Shown: positions 54,891 through 64,000 of the stretch, in pieces
Layout of the letters: the number at the start of each line of letters is the position of its first letter
How positions within the stretch are numbered: position 1 is the first letter of the stretch
Assembly (NCBI GenBank): GCA_030848705.1
Contig: CM061238.1
Coordinates: 45,113,133 to 45,177,132, forward strand
DNA length: 64,000 nucleotides
DNA from: Heracleum sosnowskyi
Lineage: Eukaryota > Streptophyta > Magnoliopsida > Apiales > Apiaceae
Reading direction: 5' to 3'
Made by a program: the position numbers and the translations under genes
The notes under the pieces: model-generated
The model's input: only the letters and a program-made list of their open reading frames with translations
Told to the model about the DNA's origin: nothing
Database searches by the model: none

Positions 54891-56947
54891 ATAACCCTTG
54901 CTTTGATACCAACTGTAACGCCCCAAATCCGGGGTCAAAGGATTTGGTCGTCACACTGCACCCTTAATCCAAACAACCTGTTCAATATAAAATCAACACA
55001 ATAATAATAATATCTGTAACCCCAACTCTACCAAGAATCTTTAAAGGTTATAGTGCTAGAAACAAGAATCCAAAATTTCATTACAACAATCTTTCTTCTT
55101 TACAACCATTCTAATACACTAGTATAACTTCGATAAGAAGTATACCAGGCAACTAATCTTATACAATATATTATTCAATAGAAAACATCTATATACAAAA
55201 CCTCTCACTAGCTCCAAATGCTCTGGATCAGAACGTCTTTACGCTAATATCCTTCCCCATCTCTGATCATCTACGCGGACAACTCTCGCCAATATACCTT
55301 CTTACTGGCAGGCTAAAATATATATAAAGACAACAAGTATGAGCGAATGAATTGCTCAGCAAGTGCATTATCAAATATAATACGAAAGGTTTCCAAAATA
55401 AACTTTGGATTTTCAAATAACAAACTTTTGTTTTTGAACATTTGTAATCTTTAAAACTTCTCAAATCAAGTTTAGTAATTTATCACAATTTCTCATTCAG
55501 CTTCTCGCAACTGAATAGTTTAAAACACAAAAAGGTTTATATTGGCCGTCACGGCGACCGAATCAACAATAACTACAATAGTATGTAGAAAATATGAATT
55601 AAGTATAACTCATATGTCTTTAAGACCACAGTTTGTATAAAGATACTAATTTGAAGATAACAGATCTATTCACAACATTCTCTTAAACCAACAACTCTGG
55701 AAGGGTAGAATAATCAAGGAGTAAGAATGAGCCAACGCGCTCGGTCATGGAACAAAGAACGCACTTCAAGACTTCAACATGGTACCGACTGGATACGCGG
55801 TATGAATAAAACTCATCAGAATAGATATCCCACGACTACCAATGGAATCAAGGAAGTGGATTTCGACTATTTGGAATCCAAATGAATTAAGAGTAAGTGA
55901 TTTCAGCAAGATTGAAACCACCATTTATTAATCAACAACCAACAACTTCGCGCAACGAATAATCCTGAATATCAGGGCATAACTCACAAGTACAAAATAT
56001 ACGGATGTAACTCATCCTAGAAATGAAAATTGATATTAGAATTGGATTTTTCACATTTATCAAATCAAAGGTTGTGCTGCTGGCCAGCCACGCATCAACC
56101 CCGGACTTGCTTATAACAAAGTCCTCTACTGGATCCTAGGCCAATCTGGGCCTTAATTTATTCTGACCATAAATATGGCCCGACCAATTACTGGTCCCAT
56201 TTTAAAACATTCCAATTCTATATTATATACGTCAGGTGTCAGTATAATTGACAACCTTACTTCGACAATCAGGTGTCGGAAGAATCGACAACCCTAATAC
56301 AACAATTGCTGGAAAACTCACGTCCAAGAAACAGTTCAATTATGAAGAATCCATCATGGAATAACAATATAATCTAGTATCGACGAGATCGACACCATAT
56401 TGGGAGGTGCACATGAAAAGTGACAATATAATAAACATCGACGAAATCGATGTAACAACTGGGATATTAATGAAGAATAAACAATGACATGCTCAACAAG
56501 ATTAAGTCTGATATGAAACAGGCATTATGATATCAACAGAATTTGCAACAACTCAATATAGAATAGGGTTCAAAGAACAGGCTCTAGATGGCCTCAACAG
56601 TTCAAATTATCACATCATGGAAGAATTAGTTAAGATTTACTAATCTGGTAAGTGACAAGAAAGTCAAGTTCAAGTTTAAGAAAAATTCAAGGTGAAGTTT
56701 ATAAATGAAGAAAACAAGGGTTTACTGACTTCTGACAGAAATAGTTCAAGTCCTTCGAACATATACTTATAATAGATAAGCCTTGTATTTGAAGGAAGTA
56801 AACTAAATCGTGCACATCATATATGAATTCGACTCAAGGAATGGATCAGATGATCGCATTAACAAGAAATGATAATAATACTTGCATAGGTGCAAGATGG
56901 AAAATAGAATACTTGTAGAACAAGTAACACAACTTCAGAATTTAAAA
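54891..56947 (-). mobile_element. Outer LARD-like element, right arm (primer site and 5' LTR start)
   Basis: 54891-54913 is the last internal sequence, with a mutated primer site (54900-54911, TGGTATCAAAGC on the minus strand). 54914-56947 is the first 2.03 kb of the 5' LTR (TGTAACGCCCC). It ends at TTTAAAA, where the Sire-3 LTR begins. The left arm shows the uninterrupted site at about 340-356. Confidence 0.87.
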
Positions 56948-56963
56948 TGTTGCCCAGTAATTA

Positions 56964-56995
56964 ACAATTGTAGAAGGGGGGTTGAATACAATTGT
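56964..56995 (-). promoter_or_regulatory. U5-end hairpin of Sire-3
   Basis: ACAATTGTA (56964-56972) pairs perfectly with TACAATTGT (56987-56995). The loop GAAGGGGGGTTGAA is the same as in Sire-1 apart from G-tract length. Confidence 0.65.
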
Positions 56996-57186
56996 ATAAG
57001 ATTCTCGACTTAATCAAGTATATAACACAAATATGAAAGAACAATAACAGCTTTATTAAATCTGATATAAAACTGTTACAAACTCTCTCAAGAAATTCTG
57101 ATGTTCTTGAGAGCTGCTAGTTTACACAAAATACTCGAGTGTATGATCGTTCATGTTCTTGTACATAAATCGAAACCTAAACTGTG

Positions 57187-57194
57187 TTTATATA
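57187..57194 (-). promoter_or_regulatory. LTR TATA box (Sire-3)
   Basis: The minus strand reads GTATATAAACACAG, about 290 bp into the LTR from its U3 end. Confidence 0.55.
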
Positions 57195-57338
57195 CTACAC
57201 AGCTTCTCTATCAACGATAAGTCCTAATCAATTACAAAGATTGAAACCTATCCATAATTGATAGCTACATTCTACAAACCAGGAACCGACAAAATAAACT
57301 TCCATGTTTAACTAGACTCCAAATATAACTCGAAGTAG

Positions 57339-57483
57339 GAATCCTGATCAGCTTCCAGTCCTGATGATCAAACCTGATCCCAGTCCTGATATGTACTCTG
57401 ATCCTGACGACCATGCAATCCTGATGACGTCAGCAATCCTGATCAGTTGAGTCTAGCTCCTGACGATCATTGAATTCTGATCT
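57339..57483. repeat. U3 repeats of ATCAGGA / GTCAGGA with a TGACGTCA site
   Basis: At least eight copies of CCTGAT or CCTGACGA (plus strand) within 145 bp. The perfect palindrome TGACGTCA (57425-57432) sits among them, directly fused to one unit. Confidence 0.75.
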
Positions 57484-57487
57484 AACA

Positions 57488-57499
57488 ATCTCCCCCAAT
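57488..57499 (-). other. Polypurine tract of Sire-3
   Basis: The minus strand reads ATTGGGGGAGAT next to the LTR, like the other Sireviruses here. Confidence 0.78.
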
Positions 57500-57597
57500 C
57501 TCATACTTTGTGAAATAAAGTATAGATTCCTAAGATTCAATGATGTCAAAAACATATATACAAAATGTACAAGTATCTGCAGAAACAACTTATCTGT

Positions 57598-58773
57598 TTA
57601 AATTCTTTGATAGAACAAATTCATCTTCAAAAAGTTGGATAACAAATTTTCTTCTTTTTTTTCAAGAATTTGAATCAGTCTTTCCTTAAGATTTCTGAGT
57701 TCTTCATCTTCCTCATTAACCTGGTAGATAGCTGCTCTGAGATTCAATATGGAGCTTCTCTGAAGACTATGCTCTTCAAGCAAAAGATAAGCAATTTCCT
57801 TCCCATCAGGATTGAGAGTAAGTTGAGTCATGCCAAAAGTTACTTCTTTAACAGCAGTACCCCTTTGCATTTCCACATCCTGACCTCTTTGATTTAAGTA
57901 CATGGGAGTATAATTACCTTTGAAATTACTGTTTCCATCCAGTCTTCTTCTTATTGTTGACAAAATCATGTCACTCCACACTTTGCACATTTGATTCTTC
58001 AATCTCAAAAGATAATGAACATATTTCAGTTCCTGTGTAGTTTTCATCAGCAGATCTTGAATATATAGAATCTTCACACTACCATCTTTCATGAAGTACA
58101 AAAGCTTTTCTTTCTTGTCAAAACCATCATGACAATCTATAACTATATCAACAGCTAGTAAATTGTTCAGGTTTTCAGAAGTTAAAGTACCTCCAATTTC
58201 AGTTAAGGAGTAAGGATCTACATATGACATATTTAGATATTCAGCATCCATGTGTCCAATACCTCCTCTTGAATTACTTGTCAATTGCTTCAGATTTGAA
58301 AACATCTTTAACCAGAGTGCTTTTGATCTAACCATATCAGATAAATCAACAACACTTGAAGCACTTGTAATAATTCCTCCAGTCTGAAAATTGATAGGTG
58401 TATCACACCTCAGTGTACTTATGTGTTTCCACTTCTTATCTTTTTCCTTTTCAAAGGCATAGATTCTTTCCAGTAAAGATTCTTGTCTGCTTGGGTTCCT
58501 CCAGTTTCTTTCATTTGAACGTTTAAGCCTTTGTTTATAGAGATTGAAATCTCTATTTGTTTTTCTTGTGATTTCTCTTCTTCTGGCTTCTTCTTCTTCA
58601 TCTACTTCCTTATTGTGAGAGTCAACCACAGTAGATAAGATTATCAAATCAATCTCTAGCAGAATTTCAGAATCATCAGGATCTTGAATATTATCAGGAA
58701 CAACATCAGGATTAGATTCTTCAATTTGATTTGTATTGCAGAGAGTTGATTTTCTTGATTTTCTTCTCAATTC
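57598..58773 (-). pseudogene. Extra 3' ORF of Sire-3, C-terminal part
   Basis: 390 codons from a TTG near 58770, so it is an ORF fragment and not a gene start. Acidic and basic charged stretches (DEEEEARRREITRK), then a segment with no recognised family (DLSDMVRSKALWLKMFSNLK, LLRLKNQMCKVWSDMI), and a Glu/Leu-rich coiled-coil-like end. Its place directly before the 3' LTR, its size and its charge pattern match the extra ORFs of Sire-1 and Sire-2, but I see no convincing residue-level match. The upstream part continues beyond the solo LTR at 59328. Confidence 0.6.
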
Positions 58774-58778
58774 AGGTT

Positions 58779-59327
58779 TGTTGTGGAATGAAAAGTAGGT
58801 TTAGATATCGGCGGCGGTATTCAATGTAAGGTAGTGGACAAGCGTGTCTTTATGGCTGCTCTCATGGTTCGTGACTACACAGGTCTTCACAAGATGCCTA
58901 CGTATCTCAGTTATTACTGAGAATCAAGCCAAGAAAGACGTAGTTCTAATGTTGAGGGGTTAGGCCCTTTATATAGGCGTCTGGAGCCCTAAAATCGTGG
59001 TAGAATTAGGTTACTTGGTGGCCAAGTAACCGCCTTTGAATAGTGGATATCTCTTATCAGAATTAGTTTCCATGTTGGAGTTGGTTTCCATGTTGGACGT
59101 TGTATTGGAAGCTTCCTAGTGGTTTCCAACCATTGGACTGCATATGAACCAAGCCCATGCCTTAGTTGTTTAAAACAAGGGTTGGACCTTGGCCCAATTG
59201 TTGACTACGAATTTATCATTATAGTCATGGTTCCAGGCCTCATTAATGGGCCTCGTATTTGGACCATTCCAAGTACCTTTAATGCATCATTAAATATGTC
59301 TTTAGGGCTTTATTTTAACCCATATCA
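58779..59327 (+). mobile_element. Solo LTR with AGGTT target duplication
   Basis: 549 bp starting TGTTGTGG and ending CATATCA, flanked by AGGTT on both sides (58774-58778, 59328-59332). It has a TATA box TTATATAG at 58969-58976 on the plus strand, which suggests plus orientation. It contains no ORF, primer site or second LTR. It is not related to any other LTR in the window, and its lineage is unknown. Confidence 0.78.
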
Positions 59328-59912
59328 AGGTTCTTCTTCGATATTTCCATCATCACCAAAAGTAGATCTGTCAGGAACTACTAGAGTTTGAATAGGTTCA
59401 GGAATTTATTCAATTCTTAACCCTCTAGACCTTGTCTATCTAGGTACTGTTTGAGTTGAAGAACCTCTTCTACTTCTTCTAGCACCTCTCCTACCTCTGC
59501 TTCCTCTACCTCTAGTAGAAACATAATAGCTTTCCATTATCTCTTTTTGTTGTCTAAAGAATTCTTCATTTGAGATATCTGGATATTCTTTACTTGCTGT
59601 AGAGAGTGCTTTTCTGGTAAATAATTGTTGAACTCTTTTATCAGTATGATAAAGAATAACAATTCTACCATCCTTTGTAGTAAACTTCTGGAATAAATTT
59701 GATGCATCTTCAGGATTATCAATAAAAGTATCTTCATCACCTTCAGGAATTGTAGTAAGAGTATGTCCATGACCAGGTGTCAGGATTTGTTCTTCCGTCA
59801 GGATCTGAGATTGCACCAACGTTCTTACTGTCTTAACTCCAGAATCAGAAACATGAGTTGACTGCGTTGTTTGACTATGAGAAGTTTGAATTGTAGACTT
59901 CATAACAGCAGC
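59328..59912 (-). pseudogene. Extra 3' ORF of Sire-3, upstream part, decayed
   Basis: The minus frame is coding-like (Thr/Ser-rich HSQTTQSTHVSDSG, acidic TTIPEGDEDTFIDNPED, Arg/Gly-rich RGRGSRGRRGARRSRRG). It has a TAG at 59436-59438 and a TAA about 36 bases further on; both could come from CAG/CAA by C-to-T change. The first about 48 codons of the apparent ORF ending at 60056 belong to the Tekay-like LTR and not to this protein. The Arg/Gly-rich stretch looks like an RNA-binding tail, which is inference only. Confidence 0.55.
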
Positions 59913-62404
59913 TGTGACGCCCTCCCAATCTGGGGTCATGATCGGGGAGTCACTACAAACTCTACACAATAAACCCGTAAACAAAATAATATAAACATGA
60001 AGACTCGACCCCAACTCTACCTTGGATCTCAACAGTTGATGGTGTGAAACAAGCATCCACTTTCTAATTCATTAATACATAAACATAAGTCTCAAAAGTT
60101 ATTACAACCATATCTTAAAAGTTCTATGTTCCCTCCTTACAAGACGCCGTCTATAAGTGGTCATCACCTACCTGAGCTGGCATCCCAAAAACAACCCTAT
60201 AGGAAGACTTCCTAGCTGTCTGAAAAGTGCGTACCATCTTCTCGTTTAACTGTGGGTTAGAATAGGGAAAAAGAATGAGCCAAATGCTCAGCAAGTAATA
60301 ATATGTCCAAATAGTTAACCACTGGGAAACAGTTCCAATATCAATATGTACGACATGGGTATAGCAAAATCCGTATCAAGGGATTATCAGAATAATGAAT
60401 TGAATATACAGTTTCAAAACAGTTTCCAATATCAATATATATGGCATGGTTTTAGCAGAATCCACATTAAGGATTTATTGGAAAAATGACATGAATATGC
60501 AATTTCAAAGGGTAAACCAATTTCATTATCAAGATATCCGTTTTCAAGAAAAGTATTAAGTAATTTTGGAGATTTTTCACAACGCACCGGACAATACGGG
60601 TGATCAGCCACATAAAGTCCCCATACCGGACACACAGTCCCTCTGGTCCTTGTATTGGGTCCCATTAGGCAACACATTGGCCTTTAGACTAGTCCATCCC
60701 TAGTCCATTTATTATAATTAAAAAGTGCTGGACCGGCGTTACTCGGCCTCTTACGCCTCCAATCTTAGGAATCCGTGGAAACCACAAATCAGAATTTAAA
60801 TGAGTCTAAACTTTATTCCTTTTTAAAACATGTTCAGGTATAAAGAAGTCCTTTGGAAATCAGATAAGTCCAATCAAAACAATTTGGATTTCTATTAGTG
60901 GAATATAGGAAATATTTATCATCGGGTATGTTCTGGTAATGTACTAGAATGAGAGTTAGGTGTATTCATTTTCAGGTATAAAAAGGGAATGCATAAGTAT
61001 ATGATCAAATTCAGGTTATAGAATCATAGGTCATCAGGTTTCAATTCATGGATATGAACGAGGTATAAAGGTTTAAGGATAAAGAACTAAACAAAGCATG
61101 GTATACAGATCAACATGGTATATATGAACAGAGATAAGGGTTATCAATGAACAATGGGTGTTTTCAGAACTAAAAGTATATCAAGGCAAGATAACAATTC
61201 ATATGTGTCAAAATGAAACAATGGAATCGGAATACGAAAGCAAGTTTGTATTACTTGCCTTAAGTAGCTAAAAGGGGTAATGAGCAATCACTGATTCTCC
61301 ACCTTAGTCTTTCCTTTGTCTCTAAGTTCCACTTCCTTGGACTCTACAAAAGAATATATTCTATCTTAGTATGCCCTCTCTAAAATGCTAATCCTTTATT
61401 CTAAACTACCCAACGCATCCTAAGCGCGTAAACACATAATAGTTACACCACATTTCAACCATGTAATAGACAACAACAGTATAAACGCACATCGTCATTC
61501 AAATACACATAACATACTTACTTTATATAAACATATAATCAATATATAATCTGACTTTCACATTATACCACACTTGGCATTCCTTACGTCCACTTGATCA
61601 TGCCAACCATATCCTTAACACGTTTACAACAATGTTTTCATCTCAAAAAAGCTGAAAAATCTGTTGCGCATACTTTACTAAAACATTTTTCATAAATCCA
61701 AAAATAATCAAACAATTACCAAATTTGACAGGCTACTTCTTGATTACTACCTCAACTTAGCATAAAAGTTTCAACTCCAGAACACGTTATTTAGATTAAA
61801 AACGAACTGTATAAACTAGGTGTTGAAACACAGGAAAATCCATGCTGCACAACTTTTAGTAAAGCAAGCATATCTTTTTATTCGTTAACTCTATCGATAC
61901 AAGGTTAGCGCGTGCACAAACTAGATTCAATTTAGAACAGTGACATCCTAGGCTCTCTGTCTAAAACATGCAGCAACCATATGCAAACAATCAAAACAGA
62001 ACAGGCAGTTTTCTGGAAAATTCAGCATGATGTTTATCTATGCAAAACCAACCCAAACATAATCTCTACTACAACCAACCATCCAATATCAAAACTAAAA
62101 CTCATGTTCTCAAGAAATTACTAAACTTATACATGCAATTAGAGAATACCACAATTAACAATCCCTATACTTTGAATTTCACAAAAATCCCCAAATCAAA
62201 CCTTTAACCATCAAATTTCGAACTATCTAAACTTAACACAATTAATCAACATGCAATCACTATAACTTGAAATTATCAATCAATCATCAACATAAACAAT
62301 TTTCAAACCGAATTTACTAAAGGGGAAAAATCGAAAATACACATGCAATACAATTCCTTTACATGCAACCAAAAACTTAACTAAACATAGCTATTAATAC
62401 ATAA

Positions 62405-62500
62405 ATTGGACTCAAGAACATCATCATCGTCCCCGTCGGCTCGCCGGAGCTCATTGCCGACGGCGGCATGGTTCGGAGGTGCCCGGAAAATCGGGTTTCC
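62405..62500. other. GC-rich patch within the Tekay-like LTR
   Basis: Proline/glycine-type GC-rich sequence (CGGCTCGCCGGAGCTC region) in an AT-rich LTR, at the same relative place downstream of the TATA box as the patches in the LARD LTRs. Confidence 0.5.
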
Positions 62501-62617
62501 TTCAACAAACCTCACCAATACAAATCAAACAATCTCCTTATCACGGAATCATCACAAAACAAAGGTTCGGGATTGAATCAAAAATCAAAATCGCCAAAAT
62601 CCTTTGCATGCAAAACC

Positions 62618-62790
62618 GATACACACACATATACACACGGCCATACACTCACACACATACACGATTATATATATACATATAATCATCAATATCCATGAGA
62701 GAATGAGAGAGAATGAGGGAGAGAGATTTTACAAAGTGAGAGAGAGATAGCCGAGAGAAAAATCGAGAGAAAGAAAGAAGAGAGAGTTGA
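62618..62790. repeat. CA/TA and GA microsatellite-like tract downstream of TATA
   Basis: CACACATATACAC runs at 62618-62685 and GAGA runs at 62696-62790. On the element strand this is a CT-rich leader right after the transcription start. Confidence 0.7.
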
Positions 62791-62828
62791 GCGGTGAGTG
62801 AAGAAAAGGGGCAAAATGGATGCAGGGG

Positions 62829-62836
62829 TTTTATAA
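62829..62836 (-). promoter_or_regulatory. LTR TATA box (Tekay-like)
   Basis: The minus strand reads GGGCTTATAAAACCCC, followed by a CT-rich leader; a strong core promoter appearance. Confidence 0.62.
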
Positions 62837-63420
62837 GCCCAGGGGTAAAATGGTAATTAGCTAATTAAAATCTGATTTTTAATAAACGAAAACCAATATA
62901 ATGCCTTTCTAAAATTCGAAATAAAATGAAGATAATATCTAAAAATCAAAATTTTATTTTTAAAACATAGAATACGAATTTACAAGCTCACCCATATTTT
63001 TAAAATATTTGTATGATCAAAATTGAATTAAATATGAATTTTCAAAGTTTTGATCACATAAATGACATTTAAATCATAAAATCAGTTTTAAATCCTTAAA
63101 TTCAAAAATAAATTCCTCCATTAATTTTAGAAAATACTAGAATATAAAATAAAGGTTGTGAAAAATATTTCACAATAAAAAGAGTCTCCGATGATTTTAT
63201 AAAATTCCCGGAAGGTCAAAAAGAACTAATTTTTAATAAGAAATTCATATAAAATGCATTTAAAAGCATACACATATATTTTAATCCATACCATTCACCA
63301 AGTAAACATCTAATCATCACATTTTCAAATATCTACCTTTCACACAATATTCACATATCATAGAACCCAAATATTATCAAATATTAATACTGTACAAGCA
63401 TTTTTCTGAGTCGTTATAAC

Positions 63421-63432
63421 CTTCCCCCCTTA
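63421..63432 (-). other. Polypurine tract of Tekay-like element
   Basis: The minus strand reads AAGGGGGGAAG next to the LTR. The same tract, one or two bases different, flanks the LARD 3' LTRs. Confidence 0.78.
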
Positions 63433-63459
63433 AAAAGATTCTGTCCCCAGAATCTAACC

Positions 63460-64000
63460 TTATGAAAATAGATGCGGATACTTTTCAAGCATCTCGCTCT
63501 CAAGTGCCCAAGTCGATTCTTCAACTTTGGGATTCCTCCACAAAACCTTAACTAGCTTAACAATCTTATTCCTTAATTTCCTATCCATACGATCCTGAAT
63601 CTCTACAGGTTGTTCTACATAAGACAAATCAGGTTGAATCTCAAAAGGTTCATATTCGATCACGTGATTTGTATCAGGATTAAATCTCTTAAGCATCGAA
63701 ATATGAAAAACGTTATGAATGTGCTCCATGTGTGGTGGTAACGCTAACTCATATGCAACTTTTCCAATACGTCTCAGTATCTCAAACGGTCCTACATATC
63801 TCGGGCTAAGTTTCCCTTTCTTGCCAAATCTTGTAACTCCTTTCCATGGTGACACTTTCAGCAACACTTGATCTCCTTCTTCAAAGCTTAGATCCTTCCT
63901 GTCTTGGTCAGCGTACTTCCGTTGTCTGTCTTGTGCCGTAACTAGTCTTTTCCGAATGATTTCAATCTTTTCTTTCGTTTGTTGTACTAGCTCGGGTCCT
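63460..64000 (-). CDS. pol: Tekay-like pol, integrase C-terminus and chromodomain (partial)
   Basis: The frame is open from the right edge to TAA at 63460-63462, about 179 codons. It holds AQDRQRKYADQDRK, the GPF-type box SPRYVGPFEILRRIG with VAYELALP, HNVFHISMLKR, and a short chromodomain-like end with KVLWRNPKVEESTWALESEM. Chromodomains of Tekay/Del integrases direct insertion to heterochromatin (family knowledge). No break is seen in this part. The stop lies 40 bases from the LTR, so the purine tract follows almost at once. The upstream pol is outside the window. Confidence 0.9.
   Translation of the reverse strand, partial: GPELVQQTKEKIEIIRKRLVTAQDRQRKYADQDRKDLSFEEGDQVLLKVSPWKGVTRFGKKGKLSPRYVGPFEILRRIGKVAYELALPPHMEHIHNVFHISMLKRFNPDTNHVIEYEPFEIQPDLSYVEQPVEIQDRMDRKLRNKIVKLVKVLWRNPKVEESTWALESEMLEKYPHLFS

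Larger units (their letters stand above)
56948..57487 (-). repeat. Sire-3 3' LTR
   Basis: 540 bp, TGTTGCCCAG...GATCTAACA. Features: U5 hairpin 56964-56995, TATA box 57187-57194 (minus TATATAAAC), repeat-rich U3 57339-57483. Confidence 0.85.
56948..59912 (-). mobile_element. Sire-3: 3' part of a different Sirevirus
   Basis: The 3' LTR (56948-57487) is followed by a purine tract and about 1.8 kb of extra-ORF sequence. The ORF is interrupted by a solo LTR and cut at 59913 by the Tekay-like element. The rest is outside the window, so the target duplication cannot be tested. It shares the G-tract hairpin but little other LTR sequence with Sire-1 and Sire-2. Confidence 0.75.
59913..63420 (-). repeat. 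Tekay-like 3' LTR
   Basis: About 3.5 kb. The left end TGTGACGCCC is clear. The right end (GTCGTTATAACC) lacks the usual CA, so the edge is uncertain by a few bases. TATA TTATAAAA at 62829-62836 on the minus strand. No gene supported inside. Confidence 0.8.
59913..64000 (-). mobile_element. Tekay-like chromovirus (Ty3), 3' end
   Basis: The 3' LTR (59913-63420), purine tract and the end of pol with a chromodomain run off the right edge. It is inserted in the extra ORF of Sire-3. The LTR start TGTGACGCCC and the block GACCCCAACTCTACC are shared with the LARD LTRs, which makes this the related protein-coding lineage. Confidence 0.85.

Noticed and set aside
60432..60677. 81-aa minus ORF in the Tekay-like LTR
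   Set aside because: No second copy to compare, no motif, lies in U5 sequence.
62468..62698. 76-aa plus ORF with His/Thr/Tyr repeats
   Set aside because: Translation of the CA/TA microsatellite and antisense to the LTR leader.

Overview
The window is plant nuclear DNA made almost entirely of nested LTR retrotransposons. I see no host gene, tRNA, rRNA or CRISPR array. The initiator-tRNA-Met and tRNA-Asp primer sites and the Sirevirus, Tekay-like chromovirus and Athila lineages point to an angiosperm, probably a eudicot. The species cannot be named from this sequence. All coordinates and difference counts were read by eye.

Layout, oldest to youngest where nesting shows it. (1) An outer large-LTR, protein-poor element (LARD-like, related to Tekay chromoviruses) occupies 1-5745 and 54891-56947. 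(2) A Sirevirus, here Sire-2, sits inside it (5746-6409, 18702-29217, 53379-54890). (3a) A second copy of the same Sirevirus family, Sire-1 (6410-18701), sits in the 3' LTR of Sire-2 with target duplication CCTAG. (3b) An inner LARD (29218-53373, LTRs about 4.97 kb, duplication GTAGT) splits the Sire-2 gag gene. (4) An Athila-type Ty3 element (36593-47995, LTRs 1438 bp, duplication GGTAT) lies in the inner LARD. On the right, a different Sirevirus fragment, Sire-3 (56948-59912), broke the outer LARD LTR. It was itself hit by a solo LTR (58779-59327, duplication AGGTT) and by a Tekay-like chromovirus (59913 to beyond 64000). All seven parent elements are on the minus strand; only the solo LTR looks plus-oriented.

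Proteins: the Sireviruses encode gag, pol (protease, integrase, reverse transcriptase, RNase H) and a long extra ORF between pol and the 3' LTR. Athila encodes gag-protease, RT/RNase H/integrase and its own 3' ORF. The Tekay-like element shows the integrase C-terminus and chromodomain. None of the elements whose coding parts can be judged is fully intact: Sire-1 has a 23-bp pol deletion and a truncated 3' ORF; Sire-2 has two altered integrase catalytic residues, a stop in its 3' ORF and a split gag; Athila has one nonsense codon and one frameshift.

The most interesting pattern is regulatory. In both the Sirevirus and the Athila element, the short GC-rich or hairpin motif cluster that lies upstream of the LTR TATA box recurs upstream of a second, internal TATA box that precedes the extra 3' ORF. 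Two unrelated lineages thus appear to place a copy of their own U3 module before a separately transcribed ORF. A second pattern is a hairpin at the U5 end next to the primer site, whose loop is conserved while its stem differs between Sirevirus families.
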